Shown one piece after another: positions 17,045 through 26,076 of a stretch of 58,414 nt of DNA (position 1 is its first letter; each line of letters begins with the position of its first letter). The notes below the pieces were generated by a model that was not told the DNA's origin, made no database searches, and saw nothing but the letters and a program-made list of their open reading frames with translations. The stretch comes from Deltaproteobacteria bacterium (GTDB lineage Bacteria > Myxococcota_A > Polyangia > Polyangiales > JADJMO01). The stretch spans positions 1 to 58,414 of the forward strand of contig JALHOE010000030.1 of NCBI GenBank assembly GCA_022843175.1, read 5' to 3'. The translations under genes and the position numbers were made by a program.

Positions 17045-20000
17045 TCAGGAGTCGATGGCGACGCCGAGCTTGTCGCGGAGCGTGAAGTAGTCCTCGCCGG
17101 CGGCGAACAGGATCATCTCCTTGGCGCGGTCCTTCTGCGGCACGGCGACCGACGAGTCCTCCGACGCCTTGATGAGCGCCATCGAGACCTCGAGGTCGTG
17201 CGCCAGCAGCATGCCGGTGCGGTCGGCCGTGAGATCGCACGCGGCGATCCACTTCTTGAGATCGATCGCGGCGCCCCCCTGGAGCAGACGCGCGACGAGC
17301 GACGCGAGCTGCTCCTTGCCGCTCGGATGAAGCTTCTCGAGGGCGGCCATCGCCTGACGGACCGGCCCCTCGAGCTCGCTCGCGACGGGGAACGTCGGCG
17401 AGATGCTCTTGATCGCGCCGAACAGCCACGCCTTGAGGCCGGTGCCGGTGGAGACCAGCTGCCGCACGTACATGCCGGGGCGCATGAACGCGAGCTTCTG
17501 GCCGGCGACGAACGCGAGCGCCTGCGGGGGGAGCTCGCCGTGCTGATCGAGCGCCGCGCGTCCGAGGACGAGCGCGCGCGGGTTGGCGTGGACGAACGCG
17601 AGGCCCGCTTCGAGCTTCGGGTTGTGGAACACCATCGGGATCTCCATCCCGAGGACGCCGCAGGCGTAGTAGATGGTCTGCGACATCGCGTACTCGTCCT
17701 GCGAGACATCGACGGCGTAGCCGGGGTGGTAGCCCTCGGACTCCAGGGTGACGCCGCGCGACTGGATGATCGCCGGCTCGATGGTCGCGAAGATCGCCGT
17801 CAGCAGCGGATCGCGGTCGGGGTGGCGGAGGGTCTGCAGGTGGTCCTCGGCGGTGAGCACCGACTGCGCGGGCGCCGCGGTCTCGCTCTTGTGGCGCTTC
17901 CAGAAGCGCTCCTCGTCGGTCTCGGCGAGGTTGAGGACACCGAGCACCTGGCACATGCACCAAGCCGCGTCGGCGCGCTTGCTCTGCGTGTACAGCTTGC
18001 GGAGCAGCTTGAACGACTCGGCGCGGTACGGGTTGCGCTTGAGGATCGCCGTCTGCGCGCGCACGGCCTTGTCGAGGAAGCGCGCGGGATCGGACGCGTA
18101 GATGTTGGCGAGGACCTCGTTGCGGTCGCGGCCCTCGGGGTCGAGCGCCTGCCCGCCCTCGTAGGCCTCGATCGCCTCGTCGACCATGCCGAGGTGGCGG
18201 TGGTAGAGGTCGCCGAGCGCGTCGAGCGACGCGAGCTGCGCGGGCTTGTCGCCGGACGACTTGGCCCGCTCGAGGCGCACCCGAAGAAGGCGCTCGCTGC
18301 CCTGGTGGTCGCCCTGCTCGGCGCGGATGCGAATCGCCTCTTCGAGCGCTTTGTCGTTGCTCGGATCGGCCTCGACCACGCGCTCGTACAAGTTGGCGGC
18401 CTCGGCGAGGTCCTTCACCTGCCGCTCGGTGACGATGGCGGCCGTCATCAGGTACTTGCCCTTGGCCTTGGGGTCGGCGTTGAACTCGGCCAGGCGGAGG
18501 ACGACCTCGATCAGCTTCGACCAGTTCTCGCCCTCGCTGTAGAGCTGCATCAGCTTGAGGAGGATGCCGCGGTCGTCGGGGCGCTCGTCGAGCGCGGCGA
18601 CGTATTGCTTGGCCGCGCCGTTCCGGTCCTTGAGCTTCTGGGCGAGGATGTCGCCGCACTCGACCATCAGCTTGATGCGCTCCTCCTCGCTCGCGATGTC
18701 GAGGCGACGGCGCTTGACGATGATGACCTCACCCCACGACTCGCGCGCCTCGTAGACCTTGGCGAGGGCGTCGAGCGCAGCGACGTTGTTGACGTCCAGA
18801 TCGGCGGCCTCTTCGAGCGCGATCTCGGCCTTGTCGAGGTCGCCGAGGCGACGCGCCGACTCACCGAGCCGGAACACGATGTCGGCGCGATCGGCGGCGG
18901 AGAACTTCTCGCCGTGCTTGTCGATGAGGGTGGTGTGGATCTCGAGCGCCGCCTTCGGCTCGCCGTGGGCGAAGGTGACCTCGCCGACGAGGCGAAGCGC
19001 CTCGGCGTCGTCGGGGGCGAGCACCCGCAGTCGGTCGACCGCCTTGACCGCCCTGTCGCTCTGGTTGGTCTTCACCAACGCATCGACGTAGTGGGTGAGG
19101 ACCGACTGCTGCTCCTCCTTGGAGAGTCCGTCTGCGCGCTGCGCCACGGCCTCGAACCGCTGCGCGGCCTCGATGTAGCGCTGCTTCTCGTAGGCGATCT
19201 CGCCGAGGATGGTGAGCGCCACGATGTTGGTCGGATCGTGGTCGAGCGCCTTGCCCGCCGCCGTCTGCGCCCTGTCGTTGTCGTTCATCCGGTCGCGGGC
19301 GACCTTGGCCATCTCGGCGTAGAGGCGCGCCTTCTGGAGGGGGCCGTCCGTGAGGGCGACCTCCTTTTCGATCATGGCGATCGCCGCGGCGACGTCGCCA
19401 CGCGCGGCGTAGGCGGCGCGGAGCGCGGCCGCGGCGCCCTTGTCGGCGGGGTTGGCGTCGAGCGCGAGCTTGTAGCGTTCGATGGCGCCGTCCTTGTCGC
19501 CGCGGCCCTCGAGGAGCTTGGCGGCGCGGACGTACTGCTCGGCCTTGGCCTCGGGCGTGGACGCCTTGGCGGCGAGGGCCTCGACGGCGGCGACGGCGCT
19601 GTTGGCGTCACCCGCGGTCTCGCGGAGGCGGGCGAGCGCTTCGAGCGCTCCCGCGTGCTCGGAGTTGATCTCGAGGACCTTCTCGAACGACTGCATCGCG
19701 CGCTCGGGCGAGCCGATTTGCTCGGAGAGCACGCGACCGCGCGCGAGGAGCACCTCGACGCGACGGCTTCCGTCCTCGATCACCTTGAGGTGGCGGTCGT
19801 AGACCGCGATGACATCCTCCCAGCGATCGAGCGCGCGGTAGTGACGGCCGAGCGCCACCAGCGCGTTGTCGCTCGCGTTGTCGATCTTGAGGACGGCCTC
19901 GTAGGCGGCCGCCGCCTTGGTGTGATCGAGGAACTCCTCGTCGTAGATGGCGGCGATGCGCTCGAAGAGGCCGATCTTCTGGCGCGGCGTGGCCGCGACC

Positions 20001-22465
20001 TCGACCTGGCGCTCGAGGTTGCCGAGCAGCTGCTCGTAGCGACCCTGACGGTTGTAGATGCGGTCGAGGCCCTTGAGCGCGCCGAGGTGGCGCGGCTCGA
20101 GAGCGAGCACCGCCTCGAAGCGCTTCTGCGCTTCGTTGAGGTCGCCGAGCTGGTCCTCGTACACCTCGGCGATGCGGGCGAGGACGTCGGCGCGCTCGAC
20201 GCCGCCGAGCGCCCTGGCCTTGGCCTCGAGCAGCTTGACGATGCCCTGGAAGTCGCCGGTGCGCGTGCAGATCCGCTCGAGCGCCTCGACCGAGGCGCTG
20301 TGGCCGGGGTCCTCCGCGAGGATCTGCTGGTAGAGGTCCTTGGCCTTGTGGGCGTCCGAGAGCTTGCTCTCGAGGAGCTCGGCGGCCTGCGCGCGGAGAT
20401 CGCGCGCCTTGCCGGGGGTGGCCGCGGCCTCGGCGCGGCGGAGCAGGACGGCGCCGAGCTCGGGCCACTGCTGCGCGCGGCGATAGACCTCGCACATTCC
20501 CTCGAGCGCCTCGTCGTGGGACGGCTGGATCTGGATCGCCGCCTGGAACGCCGGGAGCGCGAGATCGAGGCGGTTCACCTTCGAGACGAACCACTTACCC
20601 ATCTGGACGAAGAGGGCGAGCTTGTCGTCCGTGGAGACACCCTCGACCTGCACCTTGTGCGCGCCCTGACCGAGCGCCTCGTCCCACTTCTCTTCGTTGT
20701 TGCCCGCGAGCCGCTCGATGTCGCGCGCGTAGTCGTTCTCGCGCGGCTCCTCGCACCACGCCTGCACGTAGGCGACGAAGGCGTTGTCCGGGTCCTCGAG
20801 CTCGTTCTCCGACAGGCGCGCGATCTCGGCGTAGACCGAGGCGCGCTCGCGGCCGTGGTGCACGGTGTCGACGCGCGCGAGGAGCATCTCGACGAGGTCG
20901 TTCCACTGACCAGCCGTCTTCTTGAGCTCCTCGAGCGCGGCCTGCGCGATGTCGTCGCCCGGGTCCTGCTCGAGGAGGCGCTTGTAGATCGCCTCGGCGC
21001 GGTCGAACGCCTTGGCGTTCTCGAAGATGCGCGCGGCGCGGAACAGCATCGCGGCGCGGAGGTCCTTCTTGGTCTCGCCCTCGAGGCCGTTGGCCACCTG
21101 CTCGAAGCCGTCTGCGATGCGCGCGGGGTCGCCGCCCTGCTCGATCGCCTTCTCCAGGTTCGCGGCGGCGTCGCTGTCCTCGGGCTTGTCCACGAGCTCG
21201 GCGATGCGGACGTCGACCTCGTCGTCGGTGAGCTTCGGGCCCTGCGCCGCCTGCTGCGCCGCGGTGCCGCGGCCCAGGCGATCGAACGCCTCGAGGACGG
21301 CGTTGGCGTCGGCGGGCCGCGCCGTTGCGTCCTTGCGGAGCAGCTCGAGGACGAACGTGTCGACCTCCTTGCTCACCCAACCGCGAGGCGCGAGCGCGCT
21401 CGGCGGCTCGGGGTTCTGCGCGAGGTGCGCGAGCGCGACCTCGAGCGAGGTGGACTTGTCGTTGGCGAAGAGCGCCTTGCCGGTCAGCACCTCGTAGAGG
21501 AGGGCGCCGAACGCGTAGACGTCGCTCTTGCTGTCGGCGACCGAGCCGCGCACGAGCTCGGGGGCCATCGCCTTGGCGCTGCCGTACACCGCGAGGATGC
21601 CGGTCTGGTGGAGCGCGGTGCGGCCACGCGCGCGGAGGCGGTCGGTGCCGAAGTCGACGAGGACAATCTTGGGGACGCCGCCGTCTCCCTTGGCGATGAT
21701 CACGTTCTCGGTCTTGAGATCGCCGTGCGCGAGACGCTTGCTGTGGAGCGCGGCGAGCGCTTCGAGGATCGCCTTGAGGATCGGCCGGCCCTCGTTGAGG
21801 TGCATCGGACCGGTGCGCGAGAGGCGCGCGGCGAGCATCTGGCCGTCGACGTAGTCGTACGCGACGAACGAGCGCCCGTCGGGGAAGGTGCCGGTCTCGA
21901 CCGCGCGCGGCAGCCCGGGGTGCGCGACGCCTCCGACCATGCGGTTGGCCGTGAGGAAGCGCTGGAGCGCGCGCACGTCGCGGGCGGCCTCGCGCTTGAT
22001 CACCTTGAGCGCGATCTGGCGGTTGCCCGCGTCCTTGCGGGTCGCGAGGTAGACGACGCCCGCGCCGCCCTCGCCGATCTTCCTCACGATGTTGAAGCCG
22101 GAGACCTCGGTGTTCGGCGTGAGCTCGTCGGTCGGCGCGAGGCCGGTCGCGGCGATCTCGCGGACGCGCGGGTCGAGGTCGGTCTTGAGGATCAGCACCG
22201 CGTCGACCAGCGCCTCGACGGCGTCCCTGCGGGCGCAGTCGTCGACGAGCGCGCGCGCGAACGAGCCCTTCGCCGAGCTGCCGCCGACCGCGTCGGGATC
22301 GAGGCCGAGCGAGCCGCTCGCGAGCTTCTTGAGCTCGTCGAGCGAGAAGAGCCGCTCGAGCTCGCCGCGGATCACGTCGAGCAGCGGGTGGCCGACGGCG
22401 ACGGGAGTGGGCATGACACCGGAGGTGATCGACGGGCTGTGCGTGCTGACCGGGGCGGGATCCAT
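17045..22465 (-). CDS. giant Ser/Thr protein kinase with TPR array and C-terminal M48-like domain
   Basis: The product is 1806 aa. Residues ~25-100 form a small helical domain (LFSLDELKKLASGSLGLD, FARALVDDCARRDAVEALVD) resembling a Death-like effector-associated domain. The kinase follows at ~125-390: GEGGAGVVYLA, ALKVIK, HGDLKTENV (Gly in place of Arg in HRD), VDFGTDR and AMAPE. About 1000 residues of TPR-type helical repeats follow (ALEALARL, AAAYEAVLKI and similar). The last ~300 residues resemble an M48 peptidase core, but where HExxH is expected the sequence reads AGQKLAF, so it is probably inactive. There is no membrane segment, so a cytoplasmic scaffold kinase is likely. It is transcribed divergently from the DciA-like gene. 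Confidence 0.85.
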   Translation of the reverse strand: MDPAPVSTHSPSITSGVMPTPVAVGHPLLDVIRGELERLFSLDELKKLASGSLGLDPDAVGGSSAKGSFARALVDDCARRDAVEALVDAVLILKTDLDPRVREIAATGLAPTDELTPNTEVSGFNIVRKIGEGGAGVVYLATRKDAGNRQIALKVIKREAARDVRALQRFLTANRMVGGVAHPGLPRAVETGTFPDGRSFVAYDYVDGQMLAARLSRTGPMHLNEGRPILKAILEALAALHSKRLAHGDLKTENVIIAKGDGGVPKIVLVDFGTDRLRARGRTALHQTGILAVYGSAKAMAPELVRGSVADSKSDVYAFGALLYEVLTGKALFANDKSTSLEVALAHLAQNPEPPSALAPRGWVSKEVDTFVLELLRKDATARPADANAVLEAFDRLGRGTAAQQAAQGPKLTDDEVDVRIAELVDKPEDSDAAANLEKAIEQGGDPARIADGFEQVANGLEGETKKDLRAAMLFRAARIFENAKAFDRAEAIYKRLLEQDPGDDIAQAALEELKKTAGQWNDLVEMLLARVDTVHHGRERASVYAEIARLSENELEDPDNAFVAYVQAWCEEPRENDYARDIERLAGNNEEKWDEALGQGAHKVQVEGVSTDDKLALFVQMGKWFVSKVNRLDLALPAFQAAIQIQPSHDEALEGMCEVYRRAQQWPELGAVLLRRAEAAATPGKARDLRAQAAELLESKLSDAHKAKDLYQQILAEDPGHSASVEALERICTRTGDFQGIVKLLEAKARALGGVERADVLARIAEVYEDQLGDLNEAQKRFEAVLALEPRHLGALKGLDRIYNRQGRYEQLLGNLERQVEVAATPRQKIGLFERIAAIYDEEFLDHTKAAAAYEAVLKIDNASDNALVALGRHYRALDRWEDVIAVYDRHLKVIEDGSRRVEVLLARGRVLSEQIGSPERAMQSFEKVLEINSEHAGALEALARLRETAGDANSAVAAVEALAAKASTPEAKAEQYVRAAKLLEGRGDKDGAIERYKLALDANPADKGAAAALRAAYAARGDVAAAIAMIEKEVALTDGPLQKARLYAEMAKVARDRMNDNDRAQTAAGKALDHDPTNIVALTILGEIAYEKQRYIEAAQRFEAVAQRADGLSKEEQQSVLTHYVDALVKTNQSDRAVKAVDRLRVLAPDDAEALRLVGEVTFAHGEPKAALEIHTTLIDKHGEKFSAADRADIVFRLGESARRLGDLDKAEIALEEAADLDVNNVAALDALAKVYEARESWGEVIIVKRRRLDIASEEERIKLMVECGDILAQKLKDRNGAAKQYVAALDERPDDRGILLKLMQLYSEGENWSKLIEVVLRLAEFNADPKAKGKYLMTAAIVTERQVKDLAEAANLYERVVEADPSNDKALEEAIRIRAEQGDHQGSERLLRVRLERAKSSGDKPAQLASLDALGDLYHRHLGMVDEAIEAYEGGQALDPEGRDRNEVLANIYASDPARFLDKAVRAQTAILKRNPYRAESFKLLRKLYTQSKRADAAWCMCQVLGVLNLAETDEERFWKRHKSETAAPAQSVLTAEDHLQTLRHPDRDPLLTAIFATIEPAIIQSRGVTLESEGYHPGYAVDVSQDEYAMSQTIYYACGVLGMEIPMVFHNPKLEAGLAFVHANPRALVLGRAALDQHGELPPQALAFVAGQKLAFMRPGMYVRQLVSTGTGLKAWLFGAIKSISPTFPVASELEGPVRQAMAALEKLHPSGKEQLASLVARLLQGGAAIDLKKWIAACDLTADRTGMLLAHDLEVSMALIKASEDSSVAVPQKDRAKEMILFAAGEDYFTLRDKLGVAIDS

Positions 22466-22603
22466 GTCGCGCTTTCTCTCTCTCTGTGCTCTCTGCGAGG
22501 TGCTCTCGGCGAGGACTGTCGGCCTCTCGCGCGGGCGCGGGATGGTGACATGCGAGGGGGCCAGTGGAAAGGCGGGCCGTGAGGCCTTAGGGTGAATCGG
22601 CCC

Positions 22604-23161
22604 ATGCCGCGACGCCCGCCCCGCCGAAGCCGGACCGCTGGGCCGACCTCACTCGGAGACCTCGTGCAGAAGACGGCCCCCGGCAAGGCCGCTTCGCAGA
22701 TCGTCGTGTCTCGAACCGTCTGGCAGGAGGTCGCCGGCGTCGGGTTCGCCCGACGCACGCACCCGGTGCGGTTCGACCGCGGCACGCTGTGGATCCAGGT
22801 CGCTTCCGCCGGATGGGCCCAAGAGCTCGCGCTGGTCGAAAAGACCATATTGCAGCGGCTGCGTGAGCGCGGCGTCGTCGTCGATCGCCTCCGTTTCCAC
22901 GTGACGGACGTGATCCGCGCCGAGCGAGGGGGGGTCTACGCACCGCCGCGTTCGGCCGTTCAGGCTGCGCGCGAGATGGAGCTGCCCGAAGAGACCGCCC
23001 GCGTCGTGGCGAAGGTCCGCGACGACGACCTGCGACGCGTCATCGCCGCAGCCGCGCGTGCCGCGGCGCGTCGCGACGCGGAGGTCGCGCTCAAGGCCCG
23101 GGCGGCCGAGAACGAACGCGCGATCCCCAAGCTACCGGGAAAGAAGGAGCCGCGCGCGTAA
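22604..23161 (+). CDS. DUF721/DciA family protein
   Basis: The product is 185 aa from ATG 22604 (a GTG four codons upstream is possible). The first ~100 residues match the DciA/DUF721 pattern: SLGDLVQKTAPG, VVSRTVWQEVAG, GTLWIQVASAGWAQELALV and ILQRLRERG. DciA proteins load or regulate the replicative helicase DnaB in bacteria lacking DnaC. The C-terminus is a basic, Ala/Arg-rich helix likely to contact nucleic acid. The TAA stop lies inside a long inverted repeat of the GTCA family, where the family's TCA reads TAA. Confidence 0.8.
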   Translation: MPRRPPRRSRTAGPTSLGDLVQKTAPGKAASQIVVSRTVWQEVAGVGFARRTHPVRFDRGTLWIQVASAGWAQELALVEKTILQRLRERGVVVDRLRFHVTDVIRAERGGVYAPPRSAVQAAREMELPEETARVVAKVRDDDLRRVIAAAARAAARRDAEVALKARAAENERAIPKLPGKKEPRA

Positions 23162-23257
23162 GCGAGCGGGTCTCGACCGCGAGATCGACCCGCTCTCGGA
23201 CAACCCGCTCTCGGACAACCCGCTCTCGGACAACCCGCTCCCTGACGGTCGCGGCTC
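23147..23257. repeat. long-arm GTCA-family inverted repeat with 15-bp tandem copies in the loop
   Basis: Arms at 23147-23171 and 23233-23257 match at 21 of 25 positions. The loop carries three copies of a 15-bp unit (CTCTCGGACAACCCG) between about 23189 and 23240. The left arm holds the last codons and TAA of the DciA-like gene. The same architecture, without the tandem copies, is at 51649-51716. Confidence 0.8.
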
Positions 23258-23281
23258 CGTGGCCCCGTCGACACGGGAGTT

Positions 23282-23881
23282 TCAGTGGCCGTGCGGGTCG
23301 TGGGGCTGCGGGGGGTACGACGGCTTGGGGTGCGCGTGCGCAGCCTTCTGCTCGGCCTCGAGTTTGTGACCGGCGTGCTGCAGGTACAGCGCGGCCGCGA
23401 CGAAGAGCACCCCGAGCGCGAGCCAGAGCAGGTGAATCGGCTGCTCGTACTTCATCTTCACCGCGGACTCGAAGAGACGGACGATCAAGATCATGAGGAT
23501 GACCTTGCCGACGGCGCCCTTGAGGTCGTCGAGCGAGTGAATCTCGAGCCAGTTCGGCCGCGAGTCCTCGTGACGCGACGCCGGGTCGATCTTGCTGATG
23601 AACAGCTCGTAGATACCCATCGCGAAGATGAGGAGGACCGTCGCGAACAGGAACGTGTCGACCGACGAGATGAGGGCGATGGCCATCTCCTCGCCGCCCT
23701 CGTGTCCGCCCATCGGGTGATGAAAGAACTCGACGGTCGTCTGGTAGATGACGATGACGCCGCGCACGAACATCAGCACGGACGACACGAGCGATCCGAG
23801 CACCGCGAGGATGACGATCAGCCGGGAGTTGAAGAGGAAGGTCTCGAAGGCGGTCTCGAGCGCCCGTTGAATGCGGCTCAT
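23282..23881 (-). CDS. YqhA/UPF0114 family membrane protein
   Basis: The 199-aa protein has four hydrophobic segments: NSRLIVILAVLGSLVSSVLM near the N-terminus, SVDTFLFATVLLIFAMGIYE, KVILMILIVRLFESAVKM and IHLLWLALGVLFVAAALYL. The order and the segment LFISKIDPASR match the YqhA family of inner-membrane proteins of unknown function. The tail is rich in His and Pro (HAHPKPSYPPQPHDPHGH), which could bind metal. It is the last gene of the minus-strand envelope cluster, 36 bp after the collagen-like gene. Confidence 0.8.
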   Translation of the reverse strand: MSRIQRALETAFETFLFNSRLIVILAVLGSLVSSVLMFVRGVIVIYQTTVEFFHHPMGGHEGGEEMAIALISSVDTFLFATVLLIFAMGIYELFISKIDPASRHEDSRPNWLEIHSLDDLKGAVGKVILMILIVRLFESAVKMKYEQPIHLLWLALGVLFVAAALYLQHAGHKLEAEQKAAHAHPKPSYPPQPHDPHGH

Positions 23882-23917
23882 GGCGGGAGCACGCGTATCA
23901 CGTTCTCCGGCTCCGCG

Positions 23918-25030
23918 TCACCGGGGCGCGGGGGTCGCTTCGATCTGTTGAATGATCGAGAGCTCTTTCGGAAACAGCGACGCACGCGCCCCACTATCGA
24001 ACGTGGGCGGGGGCCCGGGATGACCGGGCATGCCGGGAGGTCCCGGAACGCCGCTGGTTCCGCTCGGGCCGCTCGGGCCGTTCGATCCAAAGCAATTCTT
24101 GCCCGAGGGACCGCCCGAGCCGCCGGCGCCGCCGGGCCCCCCCGAGCCGCCGAATCCGCCGGGGCCCTCGTGGCCGCCGGGGGTCGACACCTTCACCCGC
24201 GCGGCGAGCGCCTCGCCGCCGGCTGCGTCGAAGTGGATGTGGACCACGCCACCCGCGCCTCCGTCGCCGCCCGGACCGCCCGGACCGCCCGGACCGCCGG
24301 GCATTCCGGCGCCGCCCTGTCCGCACGTCGCGCTCGAGTTGTACCCGCGCGCGCCCGCGTAGCCGCTCGATCCGGGGAAGCCGCGCGCGCCGTCCTGACC
24401 CTTGGCGACGACGTGCACCGGCTTGTCGGCCGACGGGCTGATCGCGTAGCGCGTGAGGCCGAGCTCCGGCGCGTCCATGCGAATCAGCGCTGCGTTCGCG
24501 TAGAACGGCGTGGAGAACGACGTGATGTAGACGTGCACCGTGGGGCCGGGGCCGCCGTGCGCGCCGAACCCGAGGTCCTCATGGAACGACAGGATGTGCT
24601 CGGCCTGGCACGCGTAGACCGGCTTGAGGGTGTTCTTTCCCTCGACCGACTTCTTGCCGTTGCTCTCGATCCAGCCGCGCAGCATCAGCCCGGTGCCCGC
24701 GGTCGCGAGCGGATCGGGATTGGGCGTGAACGTGAAGTTCTGGTTCGGGACCGGCTCGGCGGGCCACGCCTGCACGACGACGGTCGACGGCTCGATCACC
24801 GCGTCGCTCTTACCCTTGCACCCGAGCTTGCGATCGGTGCTGCTGCACGCGCCGCCGTCCCTGGTGCGGGCGATGAGCTCGATCTGAAAGGCGTCGCCGG
24901 GGCAGAACAGCCCCTGACCCGACGCCGGCCGCACCTCGACCCGGCTCACGTCCTGCGGCTCGAGACCCACGCGCGAGGGACCGCACGCGATCGCGAGCGG
25001 TGCGATCGTCATCAGCAACAGACTGCGCAT
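23918..25030 (-). CDS. collagen-like Gly-rich lipoprotein
   Basis: The 370-aa product starts with a lipoprotein signal ending in lipobox AIAC. Residues ~20-210 form a beta-rich domain without a recognised family. From ~210 on it is collagen-like or Gly-rich: GARGFPGSSGYAGARG, GGPGGPGGPGGDGGAGG, then GFGGSGGPGGAGGSGGPSG and GPPGMPGHPGPPP, with strict Gly-X-Y only in parts. A short non-repetitive segment separates the two Gly blocks. The ATG overlaps the OmpA stop in TGATG, so it is translated from the upstream gene. Likely an outer-membrane-anchored surface fibre or matrix protein. Confidence 0.8.
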   Translation of the reverse strand: MRSLLLMTIAPLAIACGPSRVGLEPQDVSRVEVRPASGQGLFCPGDAFQIELIARTRDGGACSSTDRKLGCKGKSDAVIEPSTVVVQAWPAEPVPNQNFTFTPNPDPLATAGTGLMLRGWIESNGKKSVEGKNTLKPVYACQAEHILSFHEDLGFGAHGGPGPTVHVYITSFSTPFYANAALIRMDAPELGLTRYAISPSADKPVHVVAKGQDGARGFPGSSGYAGARGYNSSATCGQGGAGMPGGPGGPGGPGGDGGAGGVVHIHFDAAGGEALAARVKVSTPGGHEGPGGFGGSGGPGGAGGSGGPSGKNCFGSNGPSGPSGTSGVPGPPGMPGHPGPPPTFDSGARASLFPKELSIIQQIEATPAPR

Positions 25031-26037
25031 CACACGCCTCCTCCGTGAACCTCGACCGGTGTCGGCGGCAGGGGCGGGACGCCGGCCGGCACCTTCGAGG
25101 GATCGATTCCGGCCTGCTTGGCTCTCCAGCACCCGCGCGAGACGTCCTGCCAGTGGCCCGAGATGCGGACGATCTTCAGCTCGACGCGGCGGTTCTGCGG
25201 TTCGTCCACCTCGTCGCCCTTGTCCATCTTCGGGCAGTACTCGCCGTAGCCGACCGGCGCGAGGCGGCGGTGGTCGACGGCGTTGGCCTGCAGCGCGCGG
25301 CCGACGGCGCGCGAACGCTCGAGCGTGAGCACGACGTTCGACTTGTCGTCGCCCTTCGACGAAGCGTGCCCCTCGATCTCGATGCGGTCCCACTCCGGGT
25401 GCGCGATGATCAGCTTGGCAGCCTCTTTGGCCGCGTTTTGGCCCTGCGCGGTGAGCACGGTGGAGCCGATCGCGAACTCGAACGAGAAGCCGGGGGGCAG
25501 CTGGACCTTGAGATCCTTCTGGTCGACGACGACCTCGGTCTGCTGGGGGACGCTGTCCGGGCAGCCGTCGCTGTCCTCCCAGCCGTTGATCGTCTCCGGT
25601 TGGTCGGGGCATTTGTCGAGCGCGTCGGCGATGCCGTCCTTGTCGCGATCGGACGCGGGGCAGCCGTCGCTCGGCAGGGGGGGGAGGTTGTCCTCGCGAG
25701 CGCCGGGGCATCGGTCCAACATGTCCGCGACGCCGTCTCCGTCGCTGTCGTTTGCGGGGCAGCCGTCGTTCGGATCGGGCGGCTGTCCGTCCTCCTTCGC
25801 GTTCGGGCAGCGGTCGACCGCGCGTGCGATGCCGTCGTTGTCCGGGTCCTCCGCGGGGCAGCCGTCGTTGGCGAGCGGCGGATAGCCGTCCTCCGCATCG
25901 GCGGGGCAGCGGTCGTCGACGTCGGCGATGCCGTCGCCGTCGGCGTCGGGGCCGCGTGCCTCCTCGTAATAGGTGGGCCGCGGCGCAGGCGGGTGGCACG
26001 ACGTGACGAGGACGAGCGCGAGCAAGAACCGTCGCAT
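25030..26037 (-). CDS. OmpA-family lipoprotein with thrombospondin type 3 repeats
   Basis: The product is 335 aa from ATG 26037 (an in-frame GTG three codons earlier is possible). The signal ends in lipobox VTSC. Residues ~30-145 hold five Asp-rich type 3 repeats of the form D-x-D-x-DG-I-A-D followed by CP, which bind Ca2+ in this family. Residues ~165-280 are an OmpA/MotB peptidoglycan-binding domain: FEFAIGSTVLT, IEIEGHASSKGDD, LERSRAVGRAL and EPQNRRVELKI. The Cys-containing C-terminal tail is unusual. It probably ties the outer membrane to peptidoglycan. The gene is 39 bp after the 314-aa gene and coupled to the collagen-like gene. Confidence 0.9.
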   Translation of the reverse strand: MRRFLLALVLVTSCHPPAPRPTYYEEARGPDADGDGIADVDDRCPADAEDGYPPLANDGCPAEDPDNDGIARAVDRCPNAKEDGQPPDPNDGCPANDSDGDGVADMLDRCPGAREDNLPPLPSDGCPASDRDKDGIADALDKCPDQPETINGWEDSDGCPDSVPQQTEVVVDQKDLKVQLPPGFSFEFAIGSTVLTAQGQNAAKEAAKLIIAHPEWDRIEIEGHASSKGDDKSNVVLTLERSRAVGRALQANAVDHRRLAPVGYGEYCPKMDKGDEVDEPQNRRVELKIVRISGHWQDVSRGCWRAKQAGIDPSKVPAGVPPLPPTPVEVHGGGV

Positions 26038-26076
26038 GGCCGGCACGTTATATCGTTCGACGGCGCTCCGCGGGAG

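Noticed and set aside
14969-22582. A 2537-codon open frame on the plus strand across the Hsp70 gene and antisense to the kinase-TPR gene
   Set aside because: It is a shadow frame of high-G+C coding DNA: it overlaps two real genes with clear domains, and its translation is Arg/Ala/Leu-rich without recognisable motifs.
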